From: an uncultured Gammaproteobacteria bacterium
GTDB taxonomy: Bacteria; Pseudomonadota; Gammaproteobacteria; Steroidobacterales; XN24
NCBI GenBank assembly: GCA_937924335.1
Contig: CALDWW010000013.1
Coordinates: 62,001 to 126,000 of the forward strand
Reading direction: 5' to 3'
Length of the DNA: 64,000 nucleotides
Part shown: positions 18,823 through 26,854 of the stretch, piece by piece
Layout of the letters: every line of letters starts with the position of its first letter
Numbering within the stretch: position 1 is the stretch's first letter
Made by a program: the position numbers and the translations under genes
Notes under the pieces: model-generated
Databases searched by the model: none
Seen by the model: only the letters and a program-made list of their open reading frames with translations
What the model was told of the DNA's origin: nothing

Positions 18823-19713
18823 CTAGGAGTCGCGCCTGACGATATAGGCGGCCATCTGACGCAGCGGCACCGCGGACTCGCCCAGAATCGACAGGGCCCT
18901 GATGGCTTCGTCGCACAATTCTGCCGCACGCCGCCTGGCCTGCTCCAGACCCGCGACGCTCGGATACGTTGGCTTGTCCCGGGCACTGTCCGCACCGGCT
19001 GTCTTGCCCAATGTTTCGGTGTCACCTTCGATGTCCAGGATGTCGTCCTGAATCTGGAAGGCCAGACCGATGGCTTTGCCGAAGCGGCCAAGCGCATCGA
19101 GAACCGTGGGATCGGGGGTATCGGCACTCCACGCAGCCATGAGTACCGAGGCGTTTATCAACGCTCCGGTCTTGAGGGCGTGCATGTTCTCGAGGGTGGT
19201 GATGTCCGGATCACGCCCCTGCACCCACAGGTCGATCGCCTGCCCGCCAGCCATGCCCGCTGTCCCGCTGGCTGACGCCAGCTCCCGGATGATCGCCATC
19301 CGGTTGTGCGGGTCGTCGACCATGGCGGTGTCCGCGGAAAGCAGTTCGAATGCCAGTATCTGCAACGCGTCGCCGGCGAGAATTGCGGTCGCCTCGTCGA
19401 AGGCACGGTGACAAGTAGGGCGACCACGGCGCAAATCGTCATCGTCCATTGCCGGGAGATCGTCGTGGACCAGCGAATAGGCATGGATGATCTCGACGGC
19501 TGCCGCCGGCGCGTCAAGGCGCTCGGCCGGGACCCCCAGTGCTTCTCCGGTCAGATAGAGCAGGGCGGGGCGTACCCGTTTGCCGCCGCCAAGAACGGCG
19601 TAACGCATGGCAGCGTGCAGCCTTTCCGGCGCGGTGTCTTCCCGCGGCAGTTTGCTGTCCAGATAATCCTCGATCCGGCCCCTGAAGGACTTGAGACGAG
19701 ACTCCAGGCTCAC
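18823..19713 (-). CDS. ispA: (2E,6E)-farnesyl diphosphate synthase
   Basis: IspA elongates dimethylallyl diphosphate to farnesyl diphosphate. The two aspartate-rich motifs are present: DDLPAMDDDDLRRG (FARM) and DDILDIEGDTE (SARM), as are GGGKRVRPALLYL and KTGALINASV. From the GTG at 19713 the length is 296 aa, the normal size; that start gives a GTGA overlap with the xseB stop. It supplies substrate for undecaprenyl and quinone synthesis and uses the product of the MEP pathway that begins with the neighbouring dxs. Confidence 0.96.
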   Translation of the reverse strand: MSLESRLKSFRGRIEDYLDSKLPREDTAPERLHAAMRYAVLGGGKRVRPALLYLTGEALGVPAERLDAPAAAVEIIHAYSLVHDDLPAMDDDDLRRGRPTCHRAFDEATAILAGDALQILAFELLSADTAMVDDPHNRMAIIRELASASGTAGMAGGQAIDLWVQGRDPDITTLENMHALKTGALINASVLMAAWSADTPDPTVLDALGRFGKAIGLAFQIQDDILDIEGDTETLGKTAGADSARDKPTYPSVAGLEQARRRAAELCDEAIRALSILGESAVPLRQMAAYIVRRDS

Positions 19714-19949
19714 TGTTCGGGTTCGAACGTCTCGGGCTCCGAACGCCCGGACTTCTCGACAAGAATCTCGACTTTCTGTTCGGCCTCTGCCAGTGATTTC
19801 TGGCATTGCCGTGTGAGCTTGATGCCTTTCTCGAACTGCTTCAGGGTCTCCTCAAGCGGGAGGTCTCCTTCTTCCATAAGGGCTACAAGCTTCTCGAGCT
19901 CGTCGAGCGCTGCTTCGAAGTCGGGAGGGGAGTCTTTTTTGGCCGCCAT
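19710..19949 (-). CDS. xseB: Exodeoxyribonuclease VII small subunit
   Basis: XseB is the small coiled-coil subunit of exonuclease VII. From the ATG at 19949 the product is 79 aa and has the family core FEAALDELEKLVALMEEGDLPLEETLKQFEKG. Upstream in-frame codons lack family similarity. It heads the xseB-ispA operon. The large subunit gene is not in the window. Confidence 0.95.
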   Translation of the reverse strand: MAAKKDSPPDFEAALDELEKLVALMEEGDLPLEETLKQFEKGIKLTRQCQKSLAEAEQKVEILVEKSGRSEPETFEPEQ

Positions 19950-19977
19950 GATCCGGTCCGCATTGGTGAGCTGCGAT

Positions 19978-20006
19978 ACCTTACCCACGCATACACAAAC
20001 GGTCAA
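19978..20006 (-). promoter_or_regulatory. Putative promoter for xseB-ispA
   Basis: On the minus strand TTGACC (rc of 20001-20006) and TAAGGT (rc of 19978-19983) are 17 bases apart. The -35 is good, the -10 is weak. It is divergent from the rubrerythrin promoter in the same intergenic region. Confidence 0.4.
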
Positions 20007-20030
20007 TTTGGCCTGCTACACTTTGCTCTG

Positions 20031-20059
20031 TTGACAGTGTCTGGCGCTCGCACTAGAGT
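20031..20059 (+). promoter_or_regulatory. Strong sigma-70 promoter for the rubrerythrin cassette
   Basis: A consensus TTGACA (20031-20036), a 17-base spacer and TAGAGT (20054-20059). Transcription would start near 20066, giving a leader of about 75 nt that begins just before a TTAGA-N5-TCTAA dyad. It is the best -35 hexamer in the window. Confidence 0.7.
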
Positions 20060-20071
20060 TTCAGATTCAAT

Positions 20072-20115
20072 TTAGATTAGTTCTAATTACCGGGAGGGCG
20101 ATCTCTCGCCCCTCC
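20072..20115 (+). promoter_or_regulatory. Dyad and hairpin in the rubrerythrin leader
   Basis: Two symmetric elements follow the promoter. TTAGA-N5-TCTAA (20072-20086) is a perfect dyad in an AT-rich patch, of a size that could bind a dimeric regulator just downstream of the start site. Then a GC-rich hairpin pairs 20096-20101 with 20106-20111, with further pairing outside it across a bulge. The ribosome site AGGAGA lies beyond it. The regulator is unknown. Confidence 0.45.
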
Positions 20116-20140
20116 ATAATTCTGATGCAGGAGAAAGCAG

Positions 20141-20563
20141 ATGGCTGAACTGAAAGGCTCAAACACTGAACAGAATCTGAAAGATGCGTTCGCTGGCGAA
20201 TCTCAGGCCAATCGCCGTTATCTGTATTTTGCGTCGAAGGCCGATGTGGAAGGCTACAATGACGTAGCGACCGTATTCCGCTCCACCGCCGAAGGCGAGA
20301 CCGGCCACGCCCACGGCCATCTGGAATATCTCGAGGCCGTAGGAGATCCGGCGACCGGACTGCCGATCGGCGGTACCTCCAACAACCTGAAGGCGGCCAT
20401 CGCCGGCGAGACCCACGAGTACACTGACATGTATCCGGGCATGGCGAAGACCGCCCGGGACGAAGGTTTTGACGAGATCGGCGACTGGTTCGAGACACTG
20501 GCCAAAGCGGAACGAAGCCACGCGAACCGTTTCCAGAAAGCGCTGGACAATCTCGACGACTAA
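20141..20563 (+). CDS. Rubrerythrin family protein without rubredoxin domain
   Basis: A 140-aa diiron protein of the ferritin-like superfamily, expected to reduce hydrogen peroxide. All diiron ligands of the rubrerythrin fold are visible: E20, E53 and H56, E90 and E93, E124 and H127. The C-terminal rubredoxin-like Cys4 iron domain is absent, so electrons must come from a separate partner; the Fe-S protein encoded next is a candidate (inference). Its strong promoter and good ribosome site suggest high expression. It is followed by an 11-bp hairpin and then two co-directional genes that form a recurring neighbourhood in proteobacteria. Confidence 0.92.
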   Translation: MAELKGSNTEQNLKDAFAGESQANRRYLYFASKADVEGYNDVATVFRSTAEGETGHAHGHLEYLEAVGDPATGLPIGGTSNNLKAAIAGETHEYTDMYPGMAKTARDEGFDEIGDWFETLAKAERSHANRFQKALDNLDD

Positions 20564-20578
20564 GCGGACACGTTGATT

Positions 20579-20604
20579 CAGGGGCTGCCACCGGGCAGCC
20601 CCTG
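20579..20604 (+). terminator. Intercistronic hairpin after rubrerythrin gene
   Basis: An 11-bp perfect stem (20579-20589 with 20594-20604) with loop ACCG and no T-run. It lies between the rubrerythrin stop and the next start. It probably lowers read-through or protects the upstream mRNA, so rubrerythrin would be made in excess over the downstream proteins. Confidence 0.55.
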
Positions 20605-20624
20605 TCGCTGACCCGGGGGTTTCC

Positions 20625-21968
20625 ATGACTGCTGACACAACTGACCGCCGGGAAGGCAGTCTGGAGGCGCCCACGCGCCATCCGCTGGATTGGAAGTCTG
20701 ACAGCTTTTACGACGAGAAAGCTCTCTTCGAGGAACTCGAGCGCGTCTACGATATCTGCCATGGCTGCAGACGTTGTTTCAGCCTGTGCAACTCTTTTCC
20801 CACGCTGTTCGACGCCATCGACGAGTCCGAGACAATGGAGGTGGATGGCGTCGCCAAGGAAGTCTATTGGGACGTCGTCGATCACTGTTACCTGTGCGAC
20901 ATGTGCTACATGTCGAAGTGTCCCTATGTCCCGCCGCACCCCTGGAATATCGACTTTCCCCACCTCATGCTGCGGGCCAAGGCCGCGCGATTCCGCAAGG
21001 ACGGCGCCAGCGCGAGGGACAGGATCCTGTCTGCCACTGACAGAGTAGGAACACTGGCCGGGATCCCCGTCGTCTCCAGCGCAGTCAATGCGGTAAACCG
21101 CAGCGGCTTGGGCAGACGTGTGTTGGAGAATATCCTGGGTGTCGATCGCGATGCGCCGGTGCCTGAGTATCACAGCAAGAGCCTCAGGAAGCGTCTCGCG
21201 GACCGGCAGCCGTCCGGCGATGCGGAGCCGGCGGGCCCGACCCGCGGGCGGGTTGCCTTGTACGCCACCTGTTACGGCAACCGCAACGTACCTGAAGTAG
21301 GCGAGGATCTCGTGGCGGTCTTCGAGCACAACGGGATCCCTGTCACGCTGTTGCCATCAGAGCGCTGTTGCGGCATGCCGAAGCTCGAACTGGGCGATCT
21401 GGATTCCGTAGAGAAAGCGATGGAATCGAATGTGCCCGTGATGGCAAGGATGATCGACGAGGGCTGGGATATCGTCGCGCCAGTGCCATCGTGTGTGCTG
21501 ATGTTCAAGCAGGAACTCCCCTTGATGTTCCCCGACGATGCTGAGGTCCAGAAGGTTGCCCGCGCCATCTTCGATCCCTTCGAGTACCTCATGCTGCGGC
21601 ACAAGGATGGCAAATTGAGAACGGATTTCCAGAACCCGTTGGGTAATGTCTGTTATCAGGTCCCGTGTCATCTCAGGGTGCAGAACATTGGCCTTAAGAC
21701 CCGCGATTGCCTCCAGTTGGTGCCAGAGACTGAAGTGGATGCCATCGAGCGTTGCTCGGGACACGACGGCACCTATGCCGTCAAGACCGAATTTCGCGAG
21801 GCGTCAGTCAAGATTGCCCGGCCGGTTGTCAGGAAGGTCAAAGAGGCTGGACCCGACCATTTCACCAGCGATTGCCCGATGGCGGGCGACCAGATCGCGC
21901 ATGGCGTCGGAGACGGTATCGCGGCGGAACACCCGCTCAGCCTGTTGCGGCAGGCCTACGGGATCTGA
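20625..21968 (+). CDS. Heterodisulfide reductase-related Fe-S oxidoreductase (GlpC/HdrD-like)
   Basis: A 447-aa soluble protein. The N-terminal ferredoxin-like region has two Cys4 sets for [4Fe-4S] clusters: C45, C48, C51, C55 and C88, C91, C94, C99. The C-terminal half has cysteine-rich CCG-domain elements: an ATCYGN segment, ERCCGMPKLELGD, VPSC, and CYQVPCHLRVQNIG. The architecture is that of GlpC and other subunits passing electrons between quinones or ferredoxin and a redox partner. Its place between rubrerythrin and DUF3501 suggests that it feeds electrons to the peroxide-reducing diiron protein; this is inference. Confidence 0.87.
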   Translation: MTADTTDRREGSLEAPTRHPLDWKSDSFYDEKALFEELERVYDICHGCRRCFSLCNSFPTLFDAIDESETMEVDGVAKEVYWDVVDHCYLCDMCYMSKCPYVPPHPWNIDFPHLMLRAKAARFRKDGASARDRILSATDRVGTLAGIPVVSSAVNAVNRSGLGRRVLENILGVDRDAPVPEYHSKSLRKRLADRQPSGDAEPAGPTRGRVALYATCYGNRNVPEVGEDLVAVFEHNGIPVTLLPSERCCGMPKLELGDLDSVEKAMESNVPVMARMIDEGWDIVAPVPSCVLMFKQELPLMFPDDAEVQKVARAIFDPFEYLMLRHKDGKLRTDFQNPLGNVCYQVPCHLRVQNIGLKTRDCLQLVPETEVDAIERCSGHDGTYAVKTEFREASVKIARPVVRKVKEAGPDHFTSDCPMAGDQIAHGVGDGIAAEHPLSLLRQAYGI

Positions 21969-21998
21969 CGACACAATTTCTAAGCAGGAGATGCTTGC

Positions 21999-22586
21999 AT
22001 GATGACCGCTCTCACGAGAGACGATCTCTATTCACTCGAAGACTACGCCCGCGTACGTTCCGACTTCCGTCAGCGGGTGATGAAGCATAAGAAGGATCGG
22101 CGGTTGCCGCTGGGAGAACATGCCACGCTGTACTTCGAAGACCGGCTGACGATGCAGTATCAGATCCAGGAGATGTTGCGGGCCGAGAGAATCTTCGAGG
22201 CCGAAGGTATCGACGAAGAGCTTCAGGCGTACAACCCGCTGATCCCGGACGGGACTAATCTGAAGGCGACCTTCATGCTCGAGTATCCCGAGGTCGAGCA
22301 GAGGCGGGTGGCACTGGCTCGTCTTGTCGGGATCGAGGACCGGATCTGGATGCAGGTCGAAGGCCATGATCGGATTTGGGCCATCGCGGACGAGGACATG
22401 GATCGGGAGACCGAGGAGAAGACATCTTCGGTGCACTTCATGCGCTTCGAATTCAGCGCGCAGATGATCGCTGCGCTGAAGGCGGGTGCCGCCTTGTCAG
22501 CGGGCAGTGATCACCCGAATCTCCCGGTAGTGGTATCTCCGATTGCCGGCGGTACGCGGGACTCGCTGGTCGCTGACCTGGGCTGA
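21999..22586 (+). CDS. DUF3501 family protein
   Basis: A 195-aa protein of the DUF3501 family, function unknown. The family core is clear: the VMKHKKDRRLPLGEHATLYFEDR block, then LTMQYQIQEMLRAERIFE, and a C-terminal SSVHFMRFEFSAQMIAAL. There are no cysteines to hold a cluster, no signal peptide and no membrane segment. It is found next to Fe-S oxidoreductase and rubrerythrin genes, 30 bp after the Fe-S gene here, so it is likely a subunit or accessory factor of that oxidative-stress system. Two ATGs occur in a row at the start. Confidence 0.87.
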   Translation: MMTALTRDDLYSLEDYARVRSDFRQRVMKHKKDRRLPLGEHATLYFEDRLTMQYQIQEMLRAERIFEAEGIDEELQAYNPLIPDGTNLKATFMLEYPEVEQRRVALARLVGIEDRIWMQVEGHDRIWAIADEDMDRETEEKTSSVHFMRFEFSAQMIAALKAGAALSAGSDHPNLPVVVSPIAGGTRDSLVADLG

Positions 22587-22680
22587 CCCGGGAAATTCTC
22601 CTCATAGTGTCTGACGTCCGGTCGCGATAGAATCGCGCCGGGCGGTTGTTCGTACCCGCATGAAGGTCAGATCGTTTCGG

Positions 22681-24567
22681 ATGAGCCAGGCTTACAACGC
22701 ATCAGACATCGAGGTCCTCAGCGGCCTGGACCCGGTCAGAAGACGACCGGGCATGTATACCGACACCACCCGCCCCAATCACCTCGCGCAGGAAGTCATT
22801 GACAATAGCGTCGACGAGGCGCTGGCAGGACACTGCCAGAGGATTGACGTGACACTGTTTAAGGACGGCTCGCTCCAGGTGTCGGATGACGGGCGCGGGA
22901 TGCCTACGGATATGCACCCCCAGGAGAAGATGCCAGGCGTCGAGCTCATCCTTACCCGTCTTCACGCGGGCGGAAAGTTCTCCAACAAGCACTATCGTTT
23001 TTCCGGCGGGCTCCATGGCGTCGGCGTTTCCGTCGTCAATGCACTGTCCAAGAACCTTGAAGTCTGGGTGAAGCGGAGCGGCAAGGAATACAACATGAGC
23101 TTCTCCGGTGGGGAGCGCCGCACATCGCTGGAAGAAGTGGGCAAGGTCGGCAAGAGTAATACCGGGACGACTCTGCGGTTCTGGCCTGACCCCGGTTATT
23201 TCGATTCCGCAAAATTCTCGGTGCCGAAGCTGCGCCATCTGCTGCGGGCAAAAGCGGTACTGTGCCCTGGTCTGAGGGTCCGGATGGCCGTCGAGTCAAC
23301 CGGAGAGAAAGATGAGTGGTTGTACGAAGGGGGCCTGGCTGACTATCTCGATGAAGCCGTCGGCGATGTCGAATGCATTCCGGAGACCCCGTTCGTGGGG
23401 GCGGTACAGGGTGGTAGCGAGAGCGCGGACTGGGCTGTCATGTGGGTGCCAGGGGCTGGCGGCCAACCCGCGGAGAGCTATGTCAATCTGATCCCCACCC
23501 CGCAGGGTGGAACGCACGTAACCGGTTTGCGCGCGGGCCTGACAGACGCGTTGCGAGAATTCTGCGAGTTTCGCAACCTTCTGCCTCGAGGTGTGCGTCT
23601 GACGCCTGACGACGTATGGGAATCAGTCAGTTACGTCCTGTCCGTAAAGATGGAGGACCCGCAGTTCTCCGGCCAGACCAAAGAGCGATTGTCATCCCGG
23701 GAGTGTGGGGCTTTCCTGTCCGGTACCGTGAAGGATTGCCTCGGGATCTGGCTGAATCAGCACCCGGAAGCCGGAGACCGCATCGCCGGCCTTGCGATCA
23801 GCAACGCGCAGCGCCGACTCAAAGCCGGTCGCAAGGTTGTGAGGAAGAGGGTGGTTACCGGACCGGCGCTGCCGGGGAAGCTCGTTGATTGCACCAGCCA
23901 GGACATGCAGCTCACGGAACTCTTTTTGGTAGAAGGAGACTCAGCCGGCGGGTCTGCCAAGCAGGCGAGGGACAGGGTGTTCCAGGCCATCATGCCCTTG
24001 CGCGGCAAGATATTGAACACCTGGGAGGTAGATCCTGCCGAGGTCCTCGCCTCTCAGGAAGTGCACGACATCAGCGTCGCCATCGGCGTAGATCCCGGAT
24101 CCGGCGATCTGAATGGACTACGTTACGGCAAGGTCTGTGTGCTGGCGGACGCCGATTCGGACGGTGCTCACATCGCAACTTTGCTGTGCGCGTTGTTCTT
24201 GAGGCACTTCAGGCCACTGGTAGAGGCTGGGCATGTATATGTCGCGATGCCGCCACTGTATCGGATCGACGTCGGCAAGAAGGTGTTCTACGCTCTCGAT
24301 GACTCGGAGCGTCAGGGTGTCCTCGATCGCATAGAGGCCGAGAAGCTCAAGGGCAAGGTGACGATCACCCGGTTCAAGGGCCTGGGCGAGATGAGCGCGT
24401 TGCAGTTGCGCGAGACGACCATGATCCCCGAAACGCGCCGTCTCGTGCGTCTCACCGTGTCCGGCAGCGACCATACAGATCAGTTGATGGACATGCTGCT
24501 GGCCAAAAAGCGCTCGGGCGATCGACGGGAATGGCTGCAGAAGAAAGGCAATCTTGCCGAAGTATGA
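22681..24567 (+). CDS. parE: DNA topoisomerase IV subunit B
   Basis: ParE is the ATPase subunit of topoisomerase IV, which unlinks replicated chromosomes. It is ParE and not GyrB: it starts MSQAYNASDIEVLSGLDPV, has GMYTDTTRPNHLAQEVIDNSVDEA, and lacks the GyrB insert. The GHKL ATP site (DDGRGMP, GGLHGVGVSVVNALS) and TOPRIM motifs (EGDSAGGSAKQ, DADSDGAH) are intact, and it ends AKKRSGDRREWLQKKGNLAEV. The start at 22681 matches the E. coli start; an ATG at 22660 would add seven residues. A TAGAAT -10 (22628-22633) is a possible promoter. parC follows after 31 bp. Confidence 0.97.
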   Translation: MSQAYNASDIEVLSGLDPVRRRPGMYTDTTRPNHLAQEVIDNSVDEALAGHCQRIDVTLFKDGSLQVSDDGRGMPTDMHPQEKMPGVELILTRLHAGGKFSNKHYRFSGGLHGVGVSVVNALSKNLEVWVKRSGKEYNMSFSGGERRTSLEEVGKVGKSNTGTTLRFWPDPGYFDSAKFSVPKLRHLLRAKAVLCPGLRVRMAVESTGEKDEWLYEGGLADYLDEAVGDVECIPETPFVGAVQGGSESADWAVMWVPGAGGQPAESYVNLIPTPQGGTHVTGLRAGLTDALREFCEFRNLLPRGVRLTPDDVWESVSYVLSVKMEDPQFSGQTKERLSSRECGAFLSGTVKDCLGIWLNQHPEAGDRIAGLAISNAQRRLKAGRKVVRKRVVTGPALPGKLVDCTSQDMQLTELFLVEGDSAGGSAKQARDRVFQAIMPLRGKILNTWEVDPAEVLASQEVHDISVAIGVDPGSGDLNGLRYGKVCVLADADSDGAHIATLLCALFLRHFRPLVEAGHVYVAMPPLYRIDVGKKVFYALDDSERQGVLDRIEAEKLKGKVTITRFKGLGEMSALQLRETTMIPETRRLVRLTVSGSDHTDQLMDMLLAKKRSGDRREWLQKKGNLAEV

Positions 24568-24598
24568 GTGGGCGGTTCCGCCCGCTGAGTGATATCTG

Positions 24599-26848
24599 AT
24601 GGAAACTCTCGAACTGGATCTGGAAGGGATCGAGCAAAAGCCGCTGAAGGCGTTTGCAGAGAAGGCCTACCTCGACTATTCCATGTACGTCATCCTTGAT
24701 CGGGCGCTGCCCCACATCGGTGACGGTCTGAAGCCGGTACAACGACGAATCATCTTCGCCATGAGCGAGCTGGGCCTCGGTGCAGGATCGAAGGCCAAGA
24801 AATCGGCCCGGACGGTGGGCGACGTGATCGGCAAGTATCACCCGCATGGCGACGCCGCCTGCTACGAGGCCATGGTGCTGATGGCCCAGGCGTTCAGTTT
24901 CCGCTGTCCCGTCGTAGACGGACAGGGGAACTGGGGCTCTCCGGACGATCCCAAGTCCTTTGCGGCGATGCGATACACCGAGGCAAAGCTCACGCCTTAT
25001 GCGGGTGTGCTGCTCGCGGAACTCGGCCAGGGGACCGTGGATTGGGTGCCGAACTTCGACGGCACGATGAAGGAGCCGTGCAGGCTTCCCTCGCGTCTGC
25101 CGAATGTCCTCCTCAATGGCACATCCGGCATCGCGGTCGGCATGTCGACCGACGTGCCGCCTCACAATCTTCGGGAAGTCGCGGCAGCGTGCATCCGGCT
25201 CCTCGAGTCGCCGAAGTCGACGACAGAAGAGCTCTGCGATCATATCCAGGGGCCGGACTTCCCGGGTGGCGCAGAGATCGTCAGTCCGCCCGAGGATATT
25301 CGCCGGATCTACGAGACCGGGACGGGCACCCTTCGTCTGCGGGCCACCTGGAGCCGTGAGTCAGGCGAAATCATCGTCGGCGAGCTCCCTCATCAGGTGT
25401 CAGGCGCCAAGATCCTCGAGCAGATAGCCTCGCAGATGCGCGCCAAAAAACTCCCGATGGTAGAAGATCTGCGCGACGAATCCGATCACGAGAACCCGAC
25501 GCGTCTTGTCATAGTGCCGCGCTCGAATCGCGTCGACACGGATTCTCTGATGGATCACTTGTTTGCTACTACCGATCTGGAGCGTACCGTCAGGGTCAAC
25601 ATGAACGTGATCGGTCTCGATGGCCGACCGAGAGTGTATGACTTGAGGGCGCTGCTGAAGGAGTGGCTCGAGTTCCGCCTCGATACCGTGACGAGGCGCC
25701 TGCGTTTCCGACTCGACAAGGTCGAAGCCCGTCTGCATGTCCTCGAAGGACTGCTCATCGCCTATTTGAACATCGATGAAGTCATACGGATCATCCGCAA
25801 TGAAGACCGGCCGAAGGGCGTCCTGATGGAAACCTTCGCTCTGACGGATGTACAGGCGGAGGCGATACTGGAGCTCAAACTGCGTCATCTGGCTCGTCTC
25901 GAGGAGATGAAGATCAAGGGGGAGCAGGAAGAGCTCGATGACGAGAGGAAAGGACTGTCCAAGTTGCTCGGCAGCAAGGCACGTCTGAAGCGCCTGGTAC
26001 GCGATGAGATCAATGCAGATGCTGAGCGTTTCGGTGACCCGCGCCGCACTGCCATAGTGCAGCGTCAGGCAGCCCAGGCGATGGACGAGTCGGCGTTGGT
26101 GCCGAGCGATCCGGTCACCGTGGTCTTGTCCCGCCACGGCTGGATACGTTCGGCAAAAGGTCACGATATCGATCCCGAGCAGCTCAATTACAAGGCCGGA
26201 GACGCCTACCTGGCGTCCGCTCTGGGTCGTAGCAACCAGCCCTCGGTCTTCATCGATACTACCGGACGTGCGTACACCGTGCCGACTCATGCGCTGCCGT
26301 CGGCACGCGGTCAGGGCGAGCCGTTGTCGGGCCGGGTCAATCCCCCCGACGGGGCCGGATTCGCCGGCGTGTTGATCGGCCAGCCACAGGACCGGCTGGT
26401 GCTTGCCAGCAGCGCCGGGTACGGATTCGTGGCGACGATGAGTGACCTTTACTCCAGGAATCGCTCCGGAAAAGCTGTCCTCAAGGTGCCTGCAGGGTGC
26501 GAGGTCCTGATCCCGTCGAGAGTGCCGGATGGGGATGAGGTCAGAGTGGTAGCGGTGAGTAGCGAGGGGCGGTTACTCGTCTTTCCGGTCGACGAGCTGC
26601 CGGAACTGGCCCGTGGCAAAGGGATAAAGATCATCGGTATCCCACCAGCCCGAGTAAAGTCTGGTGAAGAAAGGATGATCTCGATTGTCGCTTCGGCTGC
26701 CGATGCGCGCATCCTGGTCCACTGTGGGCAGAGAGTCATGACGCTGAAGCCCAAGGAACTCGGGCACTACGTCGGGGTCCGTGGGCGTCGGGGGGCGCTG
26801 TTGCCCAGGGGCTGGCGCAAGGTGGACAGACTCGCGGTCGAGGGCTAG
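24599..26848 (+). CDS. parC: DNA topoisomerase IV subunit A
   Basis: ParC cuts and rejoins DNA through the tyrosine in AAMRYTE (about residue 128). The 749-aa protein matches E. coli ParC over its length, including [42 protein letters not shown]-like and the C-terminal beta-pinwheel with a SARGQGEP box. At the quinolone-determining site, A86 replaces the serine found at position 80 in E. coli; the acidic partner E90 is kept. The adjacent parE-parC arrangement fits co-transcription. A small 5-bp hairpin (24570-24583) lies in the gap. Confidence 0.97.
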   Translation: METLELDLEGIEQKPLKAFAEKAYLDYSMYVILDRALPHIGDGLKPVQRRIIFAMSELGLGAGSKAKKSARTVGDVIGKYHPHGDAACYEAMVLMAQAFSFRCPVVDGQGNWGSPDDPKSFAAMRYTEAKLTPYAGVLLAELGQGTVDWVPNFDGTMKEPCRLPSRLPNVLLNGTSGIAVGMSTDVPPHNLREVAAACIRLLESPKSTTEELCDHIQGPDFPGGAEIVSPPEDIRRIYETGTGTLRLRATWSRESGEIIVGELPHQVSGAKILEQIASQMRAKKLPMVEDLRDESDHENPTRLVIVPRSNRVDTDSLMDHLFATTDLERTVRVNMNVIGLDGRPRVYDLRALLKEWLEFRLDTVTRRLRFRLDKVEARLHVLEGLLIAYLNIDEVIRIIRNEDRPKGVLMETFALTDVQAEAILELKLRHLARLEEMKIKGEQEELDDERKGLSKLLGSKARLKRLVRDEINADAERFGDPRRTAIVQRQAAQAMDESALVPSDPVTVVLSRHGWIRSAKGHDIDPEQLNYKAGDAYLASALGRSNQPSVFIDTTGRAYTVPTHALPSARGQGEPLSGRVNPPDGAGFAGVLIGQPQDRLVLASSAGYGFVATMSDLYSRNRSGKAVLKVPAGCEVLIPSRVPDGDEVRVVAVSSEGRLLVFPVDELPELARGKGIKIIGIPPARVKSGEERMISIVASAADARILVHCGQRVMTLKPKELGHYVGVRGRRGALLPRGWRKVDRLAVEG

Positions 26849-26854
26849 TCCGTA

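Noticed and set aside
20067-21329. A 420-codon minus-strand frame over rubrerythrin and the Fe-S gene
   Set aside because: The forward strand encodes proteins with intact diiron ligands and cluster motifs; the antisense product has no recognisable domain.
25400-26290. A 296-codon minus-strand frame inside parC
   Set aside because: Antisense shadow of a well-conserved gene with no supporting signals.
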